Shown one piece after another: positions 47,031-58,357 of a stretch of 64,000 nt of DNA (position 1 is the first letter of the stretch; every line of letters begins with the position of its first letter). The translations under genes were made by a program, and so were the position numbers. Source of the DNA: Fasciolopsis buskii (taxonomy: Eukaryota; Platyhelminthes; Trematoda; Plagiorchiida; Fasciolidae); the NCBI GenBank assembly GCA_008360955.1, contig LUCM01003878.1, positions 118,564-182,563 of the forward strand, in the 5' to 3' direction. Below the pieces are notes generated by a model that saw only the letters and a program-made list of their open reading frames with translations, did no database searches and was not told the origin of the DNA.

Positions 47031-48177
47031 GTGAGTTACTAACTTATTTGTTGGGCAGATAAAGTATTTAATCGCTAAGATGCACATCGATTAGTTAAAA
47101 GAGTAACCATGAATTAAGATAGGTGACCCCAAAGTTTTTACCTGAATGCGCATATTTAAGACATCTTGATAAAGACCACTGCAGTGGCCTGTAGATCTAC
47201 AAATACAGCACTCACATGCCAAAGAGGAACATCAAACAAGTATACACATGTGACCTTATTAGGTGCGTTCATTATATCATCTGTTTGCCACAGTTGCCGA
47301 CGCTCCTCTCACGTTACATTTCACCAAGAAACACGTTTAAGCTTAGAATGCGATGGCCAAACGCACTTATATATTGTTATTTACTTGAGCATTCCTATGC
47401 TATTGAACAATGGAGTCTCTTTTTATAAAATGACACCTTTTGACGAAGTGTCCCTATTCTGAGGAACAATTTATCATGTGGCACAAGGAAGTGCTTGAAA
47501 TTTCAGGTACATACATGTGTACCAAGGAGACCAATGATTCATTCTGACCGCAAGTAACAGACATCAGTTATCATTAGTTTTCTGATAATAACGCTAACAG
47601 AAAAGTCCTTTTCTGAGACCCGATCCAGATATGAAAGGCAGCAGAATCGTTATGTTATTAATCCGGGAAGGTCAGTAGCACACCAGGCCAAGACGCAGTG
47701 AATTTCATTATAATCCGGCTAGAGTCCACTTCTGTCCAGATGTCAGGGCTTTAATCATGTTTTCCAAAAAGCCATTCACAAATGGGAATGAAAACCAACA
47801 GTCCTTCTAACTAACAGTATGTTAAACTGAGGTACACCCTGGCACATATCAAGCTTACTAGTAGTCATCGCTTTCAATACACTTGATTCACAACGCAGTT
47901 TCGTGGTCAGTTAGATTTGATTCCCTGTCATGTGGCACTTCTTGTCCCCTTTGGCACAATTTTCCTGTTGTTGTAAGGAGTGCCAAAATGTCAATTCCTA
48001 ATTCCGAATCATGGGTAGGTTTCAGTAGGTGTAATTGCGGTCAGCTTGGGAGTAATACCAATGTATGCAGGTTGGAGTAGCCACTGCTTGTCTGGAGACT
48101 CCAAAAGGAAGCAAAATTCAGGAAAAATGAGATTAACATTTGCCTCGTAATGTTCTAGTCATTCTTTTGGGTCCTAG
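47031..48177. other. Intron
   Basis: No supported exon. The + frames at 47166-47462 and 47883-48080 are unassigned. Confidence 0.35.
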
Positions 48178-48279
48178 TGATTTTGGGAACACTAAATCTG
48201 CTGTTAGCCTCAATCGGTCAGCAAGAGATTGTTGCCGTCCATTGCGAAGTATTGCTTTATGACTTTTCAGAAACCACAG
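48178..48279 (+). CDS. Probable exon with helical module (102 nt)
   Basis: The acceptor (attcttttgggtcctag) and a gtgagg donor enclose 102 bases, phase 1 to phase 1. It reads ILGTLNLLLASIGQQEIVAV, then HCEVLLYDFSETT. This parallels the module (FLSILLTKLGSIDQVYQLIS): a hydrophobic helix, a short Gly-containing turn, then a second helix. The end joins 50000 in frame. Confidence 0.5.
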
Positions 48280-49094
48280 GTGAGGAGTCCTGTATCACCT
48301 TGTTGACGTTCATCCAACCGACAAGATCCATCGCGGATAGACTTTGGTTTTCAGTAAAAACCGTTTACTCTGATCATATTAAGATGTTATTTCCATTTTT
48401 AGCAAAACTTGGACCGTAGTACTCCTTTAACTGTCAGCAGCCATACAAATACAAACTGTGGCAAATACCTCTTGCTTGAGTAGTATAACTTGATGTCATT
48501 CAGAAATGTAAACTACTAAATGGGTTCTGGCTGGACAGCTCACTGCTTGTTAGCCGGCAGATTTTTCCAAATGATGGTTGCAGCCTTCGTCGCATGACAT
48601 TTATGCCTACAACCGAAGCTGACCAATCAGGTGACTTGGTAAAACCACTGAAGCTAACACCGGGAATCGGGGCTGAGATACGATACGACTTAATTGATTA
48701 AACAACACTCCTCTTTCTGATATTGTTGTTTTTGATGAATTTATTGGAAAGTGGTGACAAATAGTTGACTTTGGTTTAAAATGATACTTTATGATAGGTG
48801 GTAGAAATAATTGTTTTTGGACCGGTATACCAAATTATCCTATGCCTTTTACGACGTCGGGTTCAATTCGCAGTTGCATCTCAGTAGATTTACAACACTG
48901 GTAAGTCATAACGAGGATGAGCGAACGGAGTAAAGTTCGCGTGATTTCCTCGGCCAAGCTGAGTATATTTTACATGATCACCAAATCCTTTAAAGTTCTA
49001 ATAACTTTAGTGAATGTGCTATCAGCTGGAAATTATTCATCATGCGAGCTTGACACTCGCCTCACCATTCAGAAACCGAGGAAGTACTGTCTAA
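48280..49094. other. Intron
   Basis: Nothing recognised. The + frame 48917-49150 runs into the tRNA-like repeat at its 3' end. Confidence 0.35.
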
Positions 49095-49515
49095 CTTCTT
49101 CATCTCTGTTAGGAATCATCAGAATTGCCTGTCTACCGCATCCGAACTGAGACACGAACCCAGAACGAACGACTATGGGTCGAACGCCTTAACCAGTGCA
49201 GTACCGGAGAGGCTGTTAACGCTTTGCTGAACTTCACTACATGACGTTGCACTTATTTATCACTGATTTGCACGGTAGCATGTCACTAGGGCACAACACT
49301 CACTAGAATTCGAATGCTGTGCATGTGTCCTTAGCCATACAAATTAGTGAAAGTTTGGTGTTACGTCAAGTTCGACAAACCGGTGACCGCCTGTCCGGTA
49401 ACGTACCGGTAAAGGCTTTCCCCCAGGATTTGTGTCTCAGTTTGAGAGCGGTGAATATGCATTGTTGATGATTCCTAACGGGGATGAAACAGTTGTACAG
49501 TACTACCCTGGCAGC
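49095..49515. mobile_element. tRNA-like fold-back element, copy 2 plus lone arm
   Basis: The part at 49105-49200 matches the core of 15590-15745 (gttaggaatcatcag, then actgagacacgaaccc). At 49466-49513 the arm recurs in the opposite direction (gatgattcctaacggg, gaaacagttgtacagtac). The two halves enclose about 260 bases of other sequence, so this may be a larger inverted-repeat element. Confidence 0.5.
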
Positions 49516-49999
49516 TGATTTGTGTCAACTTTAATCAAATACTTATGCTTAGCGAGATATTTAAACTAAAAAGATTAACCGAATTGCGGATATGCAATGA
49601 CGCTCTCATTTTCCTTACAAATCCAGCCGCACAAACATCAAGCCCGCAGTTCCCCCAGGTACCCGTGCTGTAACACGACCGAGCTGGATCCCCTGTCAGG
49701 ACTGGGCTCGCATTATTGGCCCTCATACACGAACCGTGTGGAGACGTGGAGTGACTGAAGAAGAGCTAGTTCGCTTTAAACGAGCAGAGCATTCGCACAT
49801 GTCTTCTAGCACCATACAGAAGAGGTGTGACCTATTTCACGTACTTCGCGAGGCAGCAGTCAGACAGAAATCACAATCATTTTTACCGCCTATCCATGGA
49901 AATTGAATATTCCCATTTGGGACTTCAAGGCAAATGTTTAGCTCAAACATTTCGAGATTTTGTTGGCCTTCATTATTTCACCGTTTTATTCCGTATCAG

Positions 50000-50141
50000 T
50001 GTCATTATCATCACAATTCACCAAGTCTCTTCCCCCACCGTATAAGTGGGACCGTCGAAAGTTGATTCCTAATGCATGCAGAACAGATTCTGACGCAACC
50101 ACTTCCACCTTCAATTCAAACTGTGAATTCGATCACATTTT
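50000..50141 (+). CDS. Probable exon of the large gene (142 nt)
   Basis: The acceptor ttttattccgtatcag and a gtacac donor enclose 142 bases, phase 1 to phase 2. The peptide has SQFTKSLPPPYKWDRRKLIP, followed by ACRTDSDATTSTFNSNCEFD. It is followed by a 54-base intron ending tttcccccattttag. That intron is a multiple of three and open, so it could also be retained. No domain was recognised. Confidence 0.45.
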
Positions 50142-50195
50142 GTACACCATCATTTTTGTATCAATTGATGTGAATTTCAATTTCCCCCATTTTAG

Positions 50196-50223
50196 CTGGG
50201 AATTCATTGAAAAATTTATACTT
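50196..50223 (+). CDS. Possible 28-base exon of the large gene
   Basis: It follows a strong acceptor and reads WEFIEKFIL, phase 2 to phase 0, with a gttgaa donor. The phase-0 end fits the exon at 51676. If the preceding intron is retained, the frame continues to a stop at about 50233. Confidence 0.35.
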
Positions 50224-51675
50224 GTTGAATGCTGATAACTGTCTGTCATCATCACAGCCCAATGTGAACTTGTCACCCGAGTCGAGTAAATAAGTGATTT
50301 CAAATGATTTATAACTAGTGTTTTATTGTACCTTCAGAACCGTGACTGGTAACTGAGAATGAATTTAATTGCAACCGTTGGGGTGAATCAGTTTCCACGT
50401 CTCGTTAAAATGAACAATTTTCAGAATGTTGAAGAAAAACAATTCACAGATCCGCATTTTAGCCGACTGATCGATTTACACATGATGGTTCCGTTAGAGC
50501 TAATCACACGATATATTTATTGTGATTGGTACTTATTCTTTGCTCTGGAAAATCGATATCAAAACGTCAATAGCCTCTAATTATGGTTTTGCAGCCCAAA
50601 CGGTTCTGTGCCATGAAGAATTTATATATGAGAAAGCACATTCAGCTAAAATAACACCTACTTTACTTGAATCCAAATCCATGAAATAAGGGAGAATATT
50701 GTTTGAGATTTTTCGTTGGGATATTATTCTTGATTACTTGCCACTTCCTTCATTCAAACAAGGTAAAAATCTGAATTTATTTCTGATTTGTCAAAAATAC
50801 AAACTGCACAGTATCTGTGAATGGTTGATTTGTGCTTAGTAGGTAAACTCGAAATTCAATAATGACACCAGGTCGATCAGTATGTTCTACCGTACTTGTA
50901 AGCAATGTGCCGTTTACGCGCCGTCTAGTGGTTGCTCCGCAACACAGCAGAACAACGGAATTTATATCCGAGTAAGAATTGTATACATTTCTTATTTATT
51001 AGACGCCTGTGTTTACTTCATCCAAAACAGCACCATAATTTGAATTACTGGCAGTGTCGACCATCTGTGAACGATGTCAATCGAAAAATTCCGTCGAAAA
51101 GATTGTGAACTCCTAATTTGTTGCTGGTAGTGTGTATACGTAAGTGTATATACTTACAGATATATGTACAGATAAATGTTTTCATGAATGTTTTTTTCTT
51201 ACCCAATAATACGATGGATTTATCCCTAACTGCAGGAAAAACTAATGGTCCTGGTTGAAAATCAAAATCGGGGACCGCCTTTGTTTTTATCTGACTCTCT
51301 TCAATGGTATCCCAGATAATCGCTGATCAAGCACAAATCCTGGATACACCGACTGTGAGTCCGCAGTAAACCGGGAAAATCCAACATTTTCCTGACTTCC
51401 TGGGTCTATGTTTCCAGGTGATCAATTATTCGATCGGAAAACATCCACTTTCACCGTTCGTCCAAAAAATTACTGAGGGAATACCAAGTCACTGTGATGA
51501 GTGAGTGGATGGAGGTGGACAAGGTATGAGTTATTATCTGAGAATTCGCTGGAACAGCGTAGTCCATAATTTTCCACACAAGGCTTAAAATTACACAAAC
51601 GGAAAGTTTTCAAGCATCGGCAAAATTCTACACATTTTCATGTATCAATGCCAATTCTTCGAGACGCTGTTTCAG
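50224..51675. other. Intron with further codon-like pieces
   Basis: Two stretches may be exons. One follows aacaattttcag at 50425 (NVEEKQFTDPHFSRLIDLHM). The other follows atggttttgcag at about 50596 (QTVLCHEEFIYEKAHSAKIT) and runs to a stop, so it could be a terminal exon. I could not place either with certainty. Confidence 0.3.
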
Positions 51676-51849
51676 AAAAACCTCCACCTGACTACTTTTG
51701 CCTCCTTGATATTAGATTTGATCAGCGATGCCGATCCAAAATTGGCGTCACATCTTTTGCAAAGTCCTCATTATTTCCAACTCGTAAAACTGCTAGGGAT
51801 CAGACCCATCCGCCCAGGGAAAGATAATCCCATTGGCATTTACCTTTAG
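51676..51849 (+). CDS. Probable exon with helical module, possibly terminal
   Basis: The acceptor (cgagacgctgtttcag) opens a phase-0 frame reading KNLHLTTFASLILDLISDAD, then PKLASHLLQSPHYFQLVKLL. This resembles SIVDMLIDGNESKETVAELI and DMVQRAVYGNPDVTQELTAL of the upstream exons. It either ends at gtaaaa after 51783 (phase 0) or runs to the stop at 51847-51849 as the last exon. No canonical poly(A) signal lies just downstream. This is the last piece I would assign to the large gene. Confidence 0.5.
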   Translation, partial: KNLHLTTFASLILDLISDADPKLASHLLQSPHYFQLVKLLGIRPIRPGKDNPIGIYL

Positions 51850-52034
51850 GCTGACTGTCGTCATTTACTTACATCCTGTCATGCATTCACGAGTTCACAA
51901 TTTAATTGGTCAGTTCTGCCTCCACATCGGAGTCAAACTAGGACGGTTACAAATTATTGTCTAAAAAAGTGTTCAAACAAAGTCGTGTTTTAATATGATA
52001 TCGACGCTCAACTTGCCGTCAAGAAACTACGGAA

Positions 52035-52165
52035 GCAGTCACTGTAAAGCCGTTTCATTCTTGTTAGGAATCGTCAGCAGCGCACATCCACCGCGCCCAA
52101 ACTGAGACGCAAGCGCGGGATGAACGATTTTGAGTAGATCGACTTATCGGCAGCCCCGGACAATG
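52035..52165. mobile_element. tRNA-like fold-back element, copy 3
   Basis: It shares gttaggaatcgtcagcag, ccaccgcgcccaaactgaga and gatgaacgattttgag with 15590-15745. The arms are more degraded. It lies directly beside the Penelope-like remnant. Confidence 0.5.
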
Positions 52166-52189
52166 TGCAAAACTGCAAATCCTTCAAAC

Positions 52190-52490
52190 ATCAAAGCAAC
52201 TCGTGCAGTCACGCCTAGATGTTTGCTGGATACTGCGACTTTATTCTGTGTGTACTGATTCGGCTCGTTCCGATGGACCAATGTGCATTGGCCGTACATC
52301 CAGGGGGCCATCCACACGGGTTCGTGAACACCACTCGCCTTCGTTAAACACAGGAGCGATTAGAAGTGTCACGAGCGATCGACTGATTTCAGCGTTCGGA
52401 AAAATCTACAAAGTTCGGAGTAGGTTATCGAGTGATGCATTCGTTTCCACGGTCCCCAAAAAGTTTCACACATGCACAAGCAAATAGACA
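52190..52490 (+). mobile_element. Penelope-like element: GIY-YIG endonuclease remnant
   Basis: The + frame 52203-52487 contains PMCIGRTSRGPSTRVREHHS. It matches the 'Y(V/I)GRT.R....R..EH' core of the GIY-YIG endonuclease domain of Penelope-like retroelements. Downstream, IYKVRSRLSSDAF fits the domain's later part. The upstream 'Y-C-x-C' segment and the reverse transcriptase are not found, so only a 3' fragment is left. Confidence 0.6.
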
Positions 52491-53168
52491 TTAAAGGACA
52501 TGTTTTGACTACTGCAACAGTAACCCATCATCCCACTCTTATTTATTGTAAACCATACTTAATGCTATGTATTGACATAATTACGAATAACTGGGGCCGA
52601 GCTTGTTCGACACACCTGGTTTCGCAATAAGCTTCTTAATAATATTCGAGAATTGTCTATTTGATCTACCGAACAACGGCTATATAATTTACTTACTTCG
52701 CCTTTTAGCTCCATTTTTGCCGTAAATGGACTGGTGGATAAAAATGAAGTGTAGTCCGTCATTTGATAGTTTTCACTTGAAAATTATCGCGGTTCGCAAA
52801 ATTTGTTTTCGTTGATCTGATGAAGCCTTACGGTAGTTAGTCCATTGGGGCTAACCACTGCAGCACTGAGAAGTACTGATAGTACGAAAACGAATATTGA
52901 TATTGTCTAACTGGATAACTTATTTTCGTGAAAGTATTTGGTCAGTTTTACTAATAACTTTGATTTTTCTTGTAGTCAAGCTATGTTAAAATTTAACCCA
53001 TATGCAAGTTGCTTTCGACATCCGAAAACATACAGGGGCAGTCCACTATGAAACACGTGATCATCATTTTTCGCAAATCACGTGGTTCAATATCAGTCAA
53101 ACTGTGGGCCTATCTTTCAAACACAAGTTAGTTTGTCTCTATTGCCCTGTAAAACCTGGCAGTAAAGC
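52491..53168. other. Intergenic region and putative promoter of the DUF4200 gene
   Basis: No mobile element was recognised. A very good acceptor at about 52978 (ttgatttttcttgtag) is followed by a 24-codon frame, QAMLKFNPYASCFRHPKTYR. It could be a 5' exon, but a stop follows. The + frame 53002-53271 overlaps the real exon at 53169 in another register. Confidence 0.35.
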
Positions 53169-53311
53169 ATGTCCTTTCAATTTGCACCGAAAGGTAAAGT
53201 TTCTGGAAGTAGTGGGCATTCAAGAAATTCGAGCAAAGCATCGTTCTCAAGGAGAATGGACACTACTGTAACAAGTACACAGTATGACGAGAAAGAAATT
53301 TGGCTACCAGA
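53169..53311 (+). CDS. DUF4200 coiled-coil axonemal protein, exon 1 (start codon)
   Basis: An ATG in good context (aaagcATGtcc) follows an in-frame TAA five to three bases earlier. It opens 47 codons, ending at a consensus gtaagt donor in phase 2. The N-terminus is basic and Ser-rich (MSFQFAPKGKVSGSSGHSRN, then SKASFSRRM) and then acidic (TQYDEKEIWLP), probably disordered. The phase-2 end (GA) joins the A at 59275 to give Glu, and the combined frame runs through three more exons without a stop. The overlapping longer frame at 53002-53271 is in a different register and lacks a fitting splice site. Confidence 0.65.
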
Positions 53312-53634
53312 GTAAGTCTATTGAAATGAATCCCATTAGGCATATTGTTTGGATATTCGCAATGACACTCTCCCGAGTCAAACTAATATACCTGGCTCAT
53401 TGGTTGCATTTGATTGCGTTTTAATGGTTAGTTGAACTTTCGCATTACGTCCCAGATTATGTCGCAAATATTGGCAGTAGTGCATCGTATGGTATGGTAT
53501 TCAACAAAACTTCGCGTACAACAAATGATGTCCCATTTCAGTCAGCATGAAAAAAAAGAAAAGAAATATAAAGGCAAAGTTACACTCATCAAAGGGCGAA
53601 GAAAATAAAAAAATCATTGCAGAAAAATCATGGC

Positions 53635-54110
53635 ACATTATGATAGGTTGCTCGGGAGCTCAGCTAAAATACGATCACAGTTTGTCCAAATGTGTGCTAA
53701 ATGTGAGACAGTGGAGTTCTCAATAATGTTGCATTATCAGAGGGAAGGAATGAATCAAAAGCGGTATTGTGAGTGACAAGCGAGAGCAACACTTTAAAAG
53801 ATCGTTTTGCAGAGAATGCGTGAGATATGAGAGAATTTTGTGAGCAAATATCCTCCCTCTAAATACGCTATTCAGCAGATCTGACAATACATAAACATAG
53901 TTATACTAGGAAAACACACCGGCTAATAATAGATACCCTGGCGCAAGAAATTTTAAAGTCCTTTCCTAAGTAACCACCTGAAAAAATAAAGGAACATAAA
54001 AAGGTTGAAAAACTAACGGTAAGCAAATCGGGGGGAGATGGACTCTGTTTCAACTGTCTGAAGCTTCTGATTGAAATGACAAGCGTTGGAGATTAGTTAC
54101 ATAGTAAAAA
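53635..54110 (-). mobile_element. LINE 3' end, 5'-truncated (minus)
   Basis: On the minus strand this is a diverged copy of 55560-55995. Shared words include ttgctcacaaaatt, the stretch around gacttt(t)aaa, acatttggacaaactgt, and caacctatcataat. It runs 5' to 3' towards lower coordinates. It is a relic of the same family as the + copy. Confidence 0.65.
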
Positions 54111-54649
54111 GTTGTAGCCTCCTAAACATATACAGAACATTGCCTGGTGTTTATGAGATGAAAGACTTTCGGATGGCAGCGTGACCGAGAACGAAGAGAA
54201 GACAGACATTACGAAACATTTCGGGTAGACGATTTAAACCAAGATCTTGCAGAGAAAGTGTAAACGACAATATCTGGGAAATTAATTGATGAAAAATCGT
54301 GTATTGCTGAGAAAAATATATTTTGTATATTATTTCTCTCCGGAAATTTAAGGGAAGCCAAATATATAAGTATATGTAATACATGGAGTGTGCGCCAAAT
54401 ATTGTCAGTTGGCAGGGCGACGTCGACCTAAAACCATCAAATCACAAACGGACAAAAGACTGAAATTGTTCAACAGTAGAATCTATTCAACCTTTGGTAG
54501 CATTTAACCAACCATAAGCACCCCAGCCTAAAGGTAAATAAAGCACAAACTTTTGTGTAACGCAGACTGCAAACAAGAAATGGTACAAGCTTCTGCGGAT
54601 GTCGATAGCCTCAGTCGAGTTTTTATCCATCCTTCCACTTATACCCCGG

Positions 54650-55995
54650 TCATATTTGGACAAGGATCATATACCAGCATAAGAATTTCTAGGGAAGAGT
54701 CACAACCCTCGCCAAACACCTGAATTCTACCACAGGGGTGGTCCGACAGTCAATCTTCAGTCTTTAAAGCATTGTGGTCTCGACCGATTCATTCATTCTC
54801 TCTGATTAACTCAACCATTATCTCGTCTTCCACCTCACTGTTGGAGACCCCACTCACTGTTATCCTCACTCCAAAATTAACAGTTCTACCGCATTAGCAA
54901 ACGCTTTCGCCCCATCGCCCTTATACTTTTGACTTAAACACGGATGTAACTTAAGCGTCTGTGTCTCCTATTGTCCCTCCGACGACCAATTTCAGGTTGC
55001 TTGAAAATCTAATAGGTCCAATTTGGACGTTGTCGCCTATCCTATTCACCACATTTGTAAGTCCTTAAACGCGTCGATGAAATCCGTCCGTTGCGCCTGT
55101 CAAGACCATTTTTCGACATTTGATTCAGTCCCACGATCTCCTACTCTTCACAAACTAGAAACATTCGGTTGTCCCAAGCCTTTATTAGCATGGCGTCTGG
55201 TTAATTACTAACCGGAACCATGCACCAGACGGAAAAATTCAAAATACCGTGATTAACAACCAAGATATTGCAGATGCCTTCTTTCATCGTATTCTGTCTA
55301 ATTACATCAGCGTACTATCAACTGACTCCCTGTCACCTGTTGCAAGATCTGCCTCTATAAGCTGTTAAACAACCACCACTTTTAAAGTTTTTTCCAACAA
55401 CCACGCTCCTTTATACCCTGCACGAACTGAGAATTAAATCTCAACACGTCGAAAGTTTCGAATGTCTTTCTCCTCCTTCTCAGGTCACCCGCCCACCGAA
55501 AATCCTCGTCATCAACTCAAAAACACCAGCAATGATTCTGTAAAATGTCTAGGAGCTACAACATTTTTACCTAGTAACAATCCCAACGCTCATTCAAATC
55601 AGAACTTCAGCACTACAAGTTGAACAGAAGTACCATCTCCCGATTTGTATAACCAGTGTTTCCAAACCTTCTTTACTGTCCTTATTTTTCAGGTTACTTA
55701 GAAAAGACTTTTAAAATTCTTCGCCAGGCTATCAATTATTAGCGTGGTCTTCACGCCAACTAACTGAATGTCCCTAATCCATTGACAAACGCTTATCAGA
55801 CAGGAAAATTGCTCACAAAATTCCTCAATCTCACGCAATCTCCGCAAAGACGACTTTAAAGTGTGCTCCGCTCACACAATCGCTTTTCATTCCAACCCTC
55901 TAAACAACATCTATGAGAACTCCATGTCCACATTAGCTAACACATTTGGACAAACTGTATCCGTTGACGGATGAGCTGCCCGACAACCTATCATA
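54650..55995 (+). mobile_element. LINE relic with reverse-transcriptase motif (plus)
   Basis: At 55107-55190 the frame reads FSTFDSVPRSPTLHKLETFG, matching the 'AFDSV.H..LL.KL...G' catalytic motif of non-LTR reverse transcriptases (CR1/Jockey-like). Later, VKCLGATTFL fits the '.YLG...' motif. Many stops and shifts are present. The last 430 bases pair with the inverted copy at 53635-54110. Confidence 0.7.
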
Positions 55996-57144
55996 ATATG
56001 CGTTGATTAGTTCTCGATGTTTTTTTTCACATTTTTGCAGTGATGCAGTAATTTTATATTGTTTCATCTCGCTTTTTTGATTAAGTGCGTTTGATTTTTT
56101 CCAAACGCATACAAAAAGCCATATCATACCAAAATTAACATATAAATTTTTCGTGACATTTGTCGATAGCCATTATACGTGGAGTAAATGCCCTTTCAAT
56201 TCCATTCGGAAGAACATTTCGTGTCCCGCATGCATTCGAAAAACTACAAAGATGCAGAAGAAAGAAGCTTACAGTGGATCTACAGGCTAACACAATAAGG
56301 TTTCCTACTTCATATGCTAACAGATAACTAAATGAACTATACCACTGCAAATACAAACCACTTGGTTTCAAGTTAGGTCACCTAATGCAGCCCTCTTCCG
56401 TCCGAACCAAGAAACGTGGCACTTGTCTGGAATCAGGAGGTGAATGAAATAGCAGTCAGGAACAAAGAATAACGCACAACCTGTCAGTTATTCTAATAAG
56501 TTCTATTCAATGAACACAACAACGAACGAACTGAGCGATCGGAATTAAGATGCTGGTCGACCAATGTCAGTTATACCAATCTGGTTATGGCTACTGGATA
56601 CTGACACGAACTAATTGGACAAACATGCTGACCAGCCCGGGGCTGTATAATTGTCGTCGCTTGATTGGGGAGGAGGGATTCGAAATAAAAGTGAGTCGAC
56701 CGACCAGCTATGTTAGATAGGGACGGAATAGTGAAGATTTACGTAGGTTTTCTGAATCATTAAACACAGCACCTATGTACTGAAATATTTGTCTACTGCC
56801 TTCTTTTTCACCTAGTTCTAACACAGATCGTCTAAATCTTTTTATCCAGACTAGTACCAAAATATTACGAATGCACAAAATTGAACGCCGCTGCCGAAAG
56901 GGAGCGAACGGCTACAGTGGATCAAGTCAATAGACTATATCAGTTCTCGGTAAGGCCATTTGCTTTATTTCCCCGAACCAAACAAACTAGAGAAACTTGT
57001 AGCTTCATCGACATAGCGTCTCCATGGTTCCTCTTGACATGATTCCACAGGCAACCATGTTTTTATGTGAAATATTCACTTCTGTAGTGATGTGAGAAGC
57101 CGGACAGTTTTACAAGCAGAGCATCCGGTCACATCAGTGTCGGT

Positions 57145-57193
57145 ATTATATATATATATATTTATATATACATATATATGTATATATATATAC
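57145..57193. repeat. TA-rich microsatellite
   Basis: An imperfect TA run broken by ttta, aca and tgta. The sequence just before it (gcatccggtcacatcagtgt) resembles 22175-22210, which suggests a shared repeat family. Confidence 0.85.
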
Positions 57194-57949
57194 CACATTC
57201 ATATAGTTTGGGTCTCATTCTGCTATCCAGTTTAGCTTGTTGGACGACTGATGAGACAAGTGAATACATTAAGACGGAGTTAGTGCGTTGCTGAAAAACC
57301 CGCTGCTTAATAAGTGAATCGTTGTTATTTCTTTCCTTGTTCGATGCTTCGAGTTCTAACTGCAGAAAACCAGTGAGTTTTCCATTTCCGAATTATGGCT
57401 GTCTCATGAACCCATAAATGGCATCGTAAACATATTAGTGTATGATTCTGACGATCATCAGACTGTTTGCTCCATGACAACGAAAACTCCAAATGACCGT
57501 ATGGAAGCAATGTTAAAGGCAGTAGAGTTCCAATATTTTCTGAATATCGGTACTTTTCTTCCGCACAGAGCACTAGTGACCTTAAAATAACCAATTGTTC
57601 ATAAGAAACAATGACTTTGTACGCAACTCGAGTTTTGTATATTAAGCCAGGCAAAATTATGTATCAGTGAGGATGTTTTTAATCTCGTACTTGTCAGTTA
57701 TTGGATGATATGATCTACCCGCAGGTTTCATTTATTTTCATGCCCTGACCATGCCATTTCCAATTGAAGAATATACTCGAAGGTGATCCGAACAAAGCAA
57801 ATAAGCTGGAAATAAAATATACCATTTCCGTGATTGATAGCCTAAAAACTGACTGCGTTTCACTTGACACTATCCGGTTATAAAATTTGGCCGTTTGCAC
57901 TCATTATCCTTATTATTCCTTTGTAAGGGTTACAAACAGGTAAACGTAC

Positions 57950-58357
57950 TTATTTTTCAAGGAAGTTTAGAAAGTTACATAAGTTTCGCTTTTCGAGCAG
58001 TGCTCCTGCATCGGATGAGTTTTCTTCGCTTATACTCAAGGCTTGACTGGCATTTACTAGTTTGAGGCATCTGACCCGTGGGTGCGACTTCGACCTATCC
58101 ACCCTGTCGGAATTACATTGCACCGGCAAGACCGGTCCGGATATTATCAAAAATATGGCCGTGAGAAAAAGAAGATAGCAAAAGACCATGAGAATCTGAA
58201 CTCCGTAAGATGTAATACTGGTTGGAGACACAGAGTTTTTAGAGTAAAGGAATTGGCAAGAGAGCTCATACGTTGAAAAGAACACTGAGTTGGAACATGT
58301 GTCGAACGTGTTTGCAAATAGACTCCCTCGATATAAGCCGTTCCTGGAGACAGGCAA
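57950..58357 (-). other. Antisense ORF with a hydrophobic segment
   Basis: An open minus frame of 135 codons with one membrane-like stretch (ILMVFCYLLFLTAIFLIISG), followed by a polar C-terminus ending LCNFLNFLEK. The opposite + frame 58082-58276 also looks codon-like, so either may be chance. No known family. Confidence 0.25.

Noticed and set aside
53002..53271. An 89-codon + frame as the gene at 53 kb
   Set aside because: It overlaps exon 1 of the DUF4200 gene in another register and has no matching donor; the ATG frame at 53169 ends at a consensus donor in the phase required by 59275.
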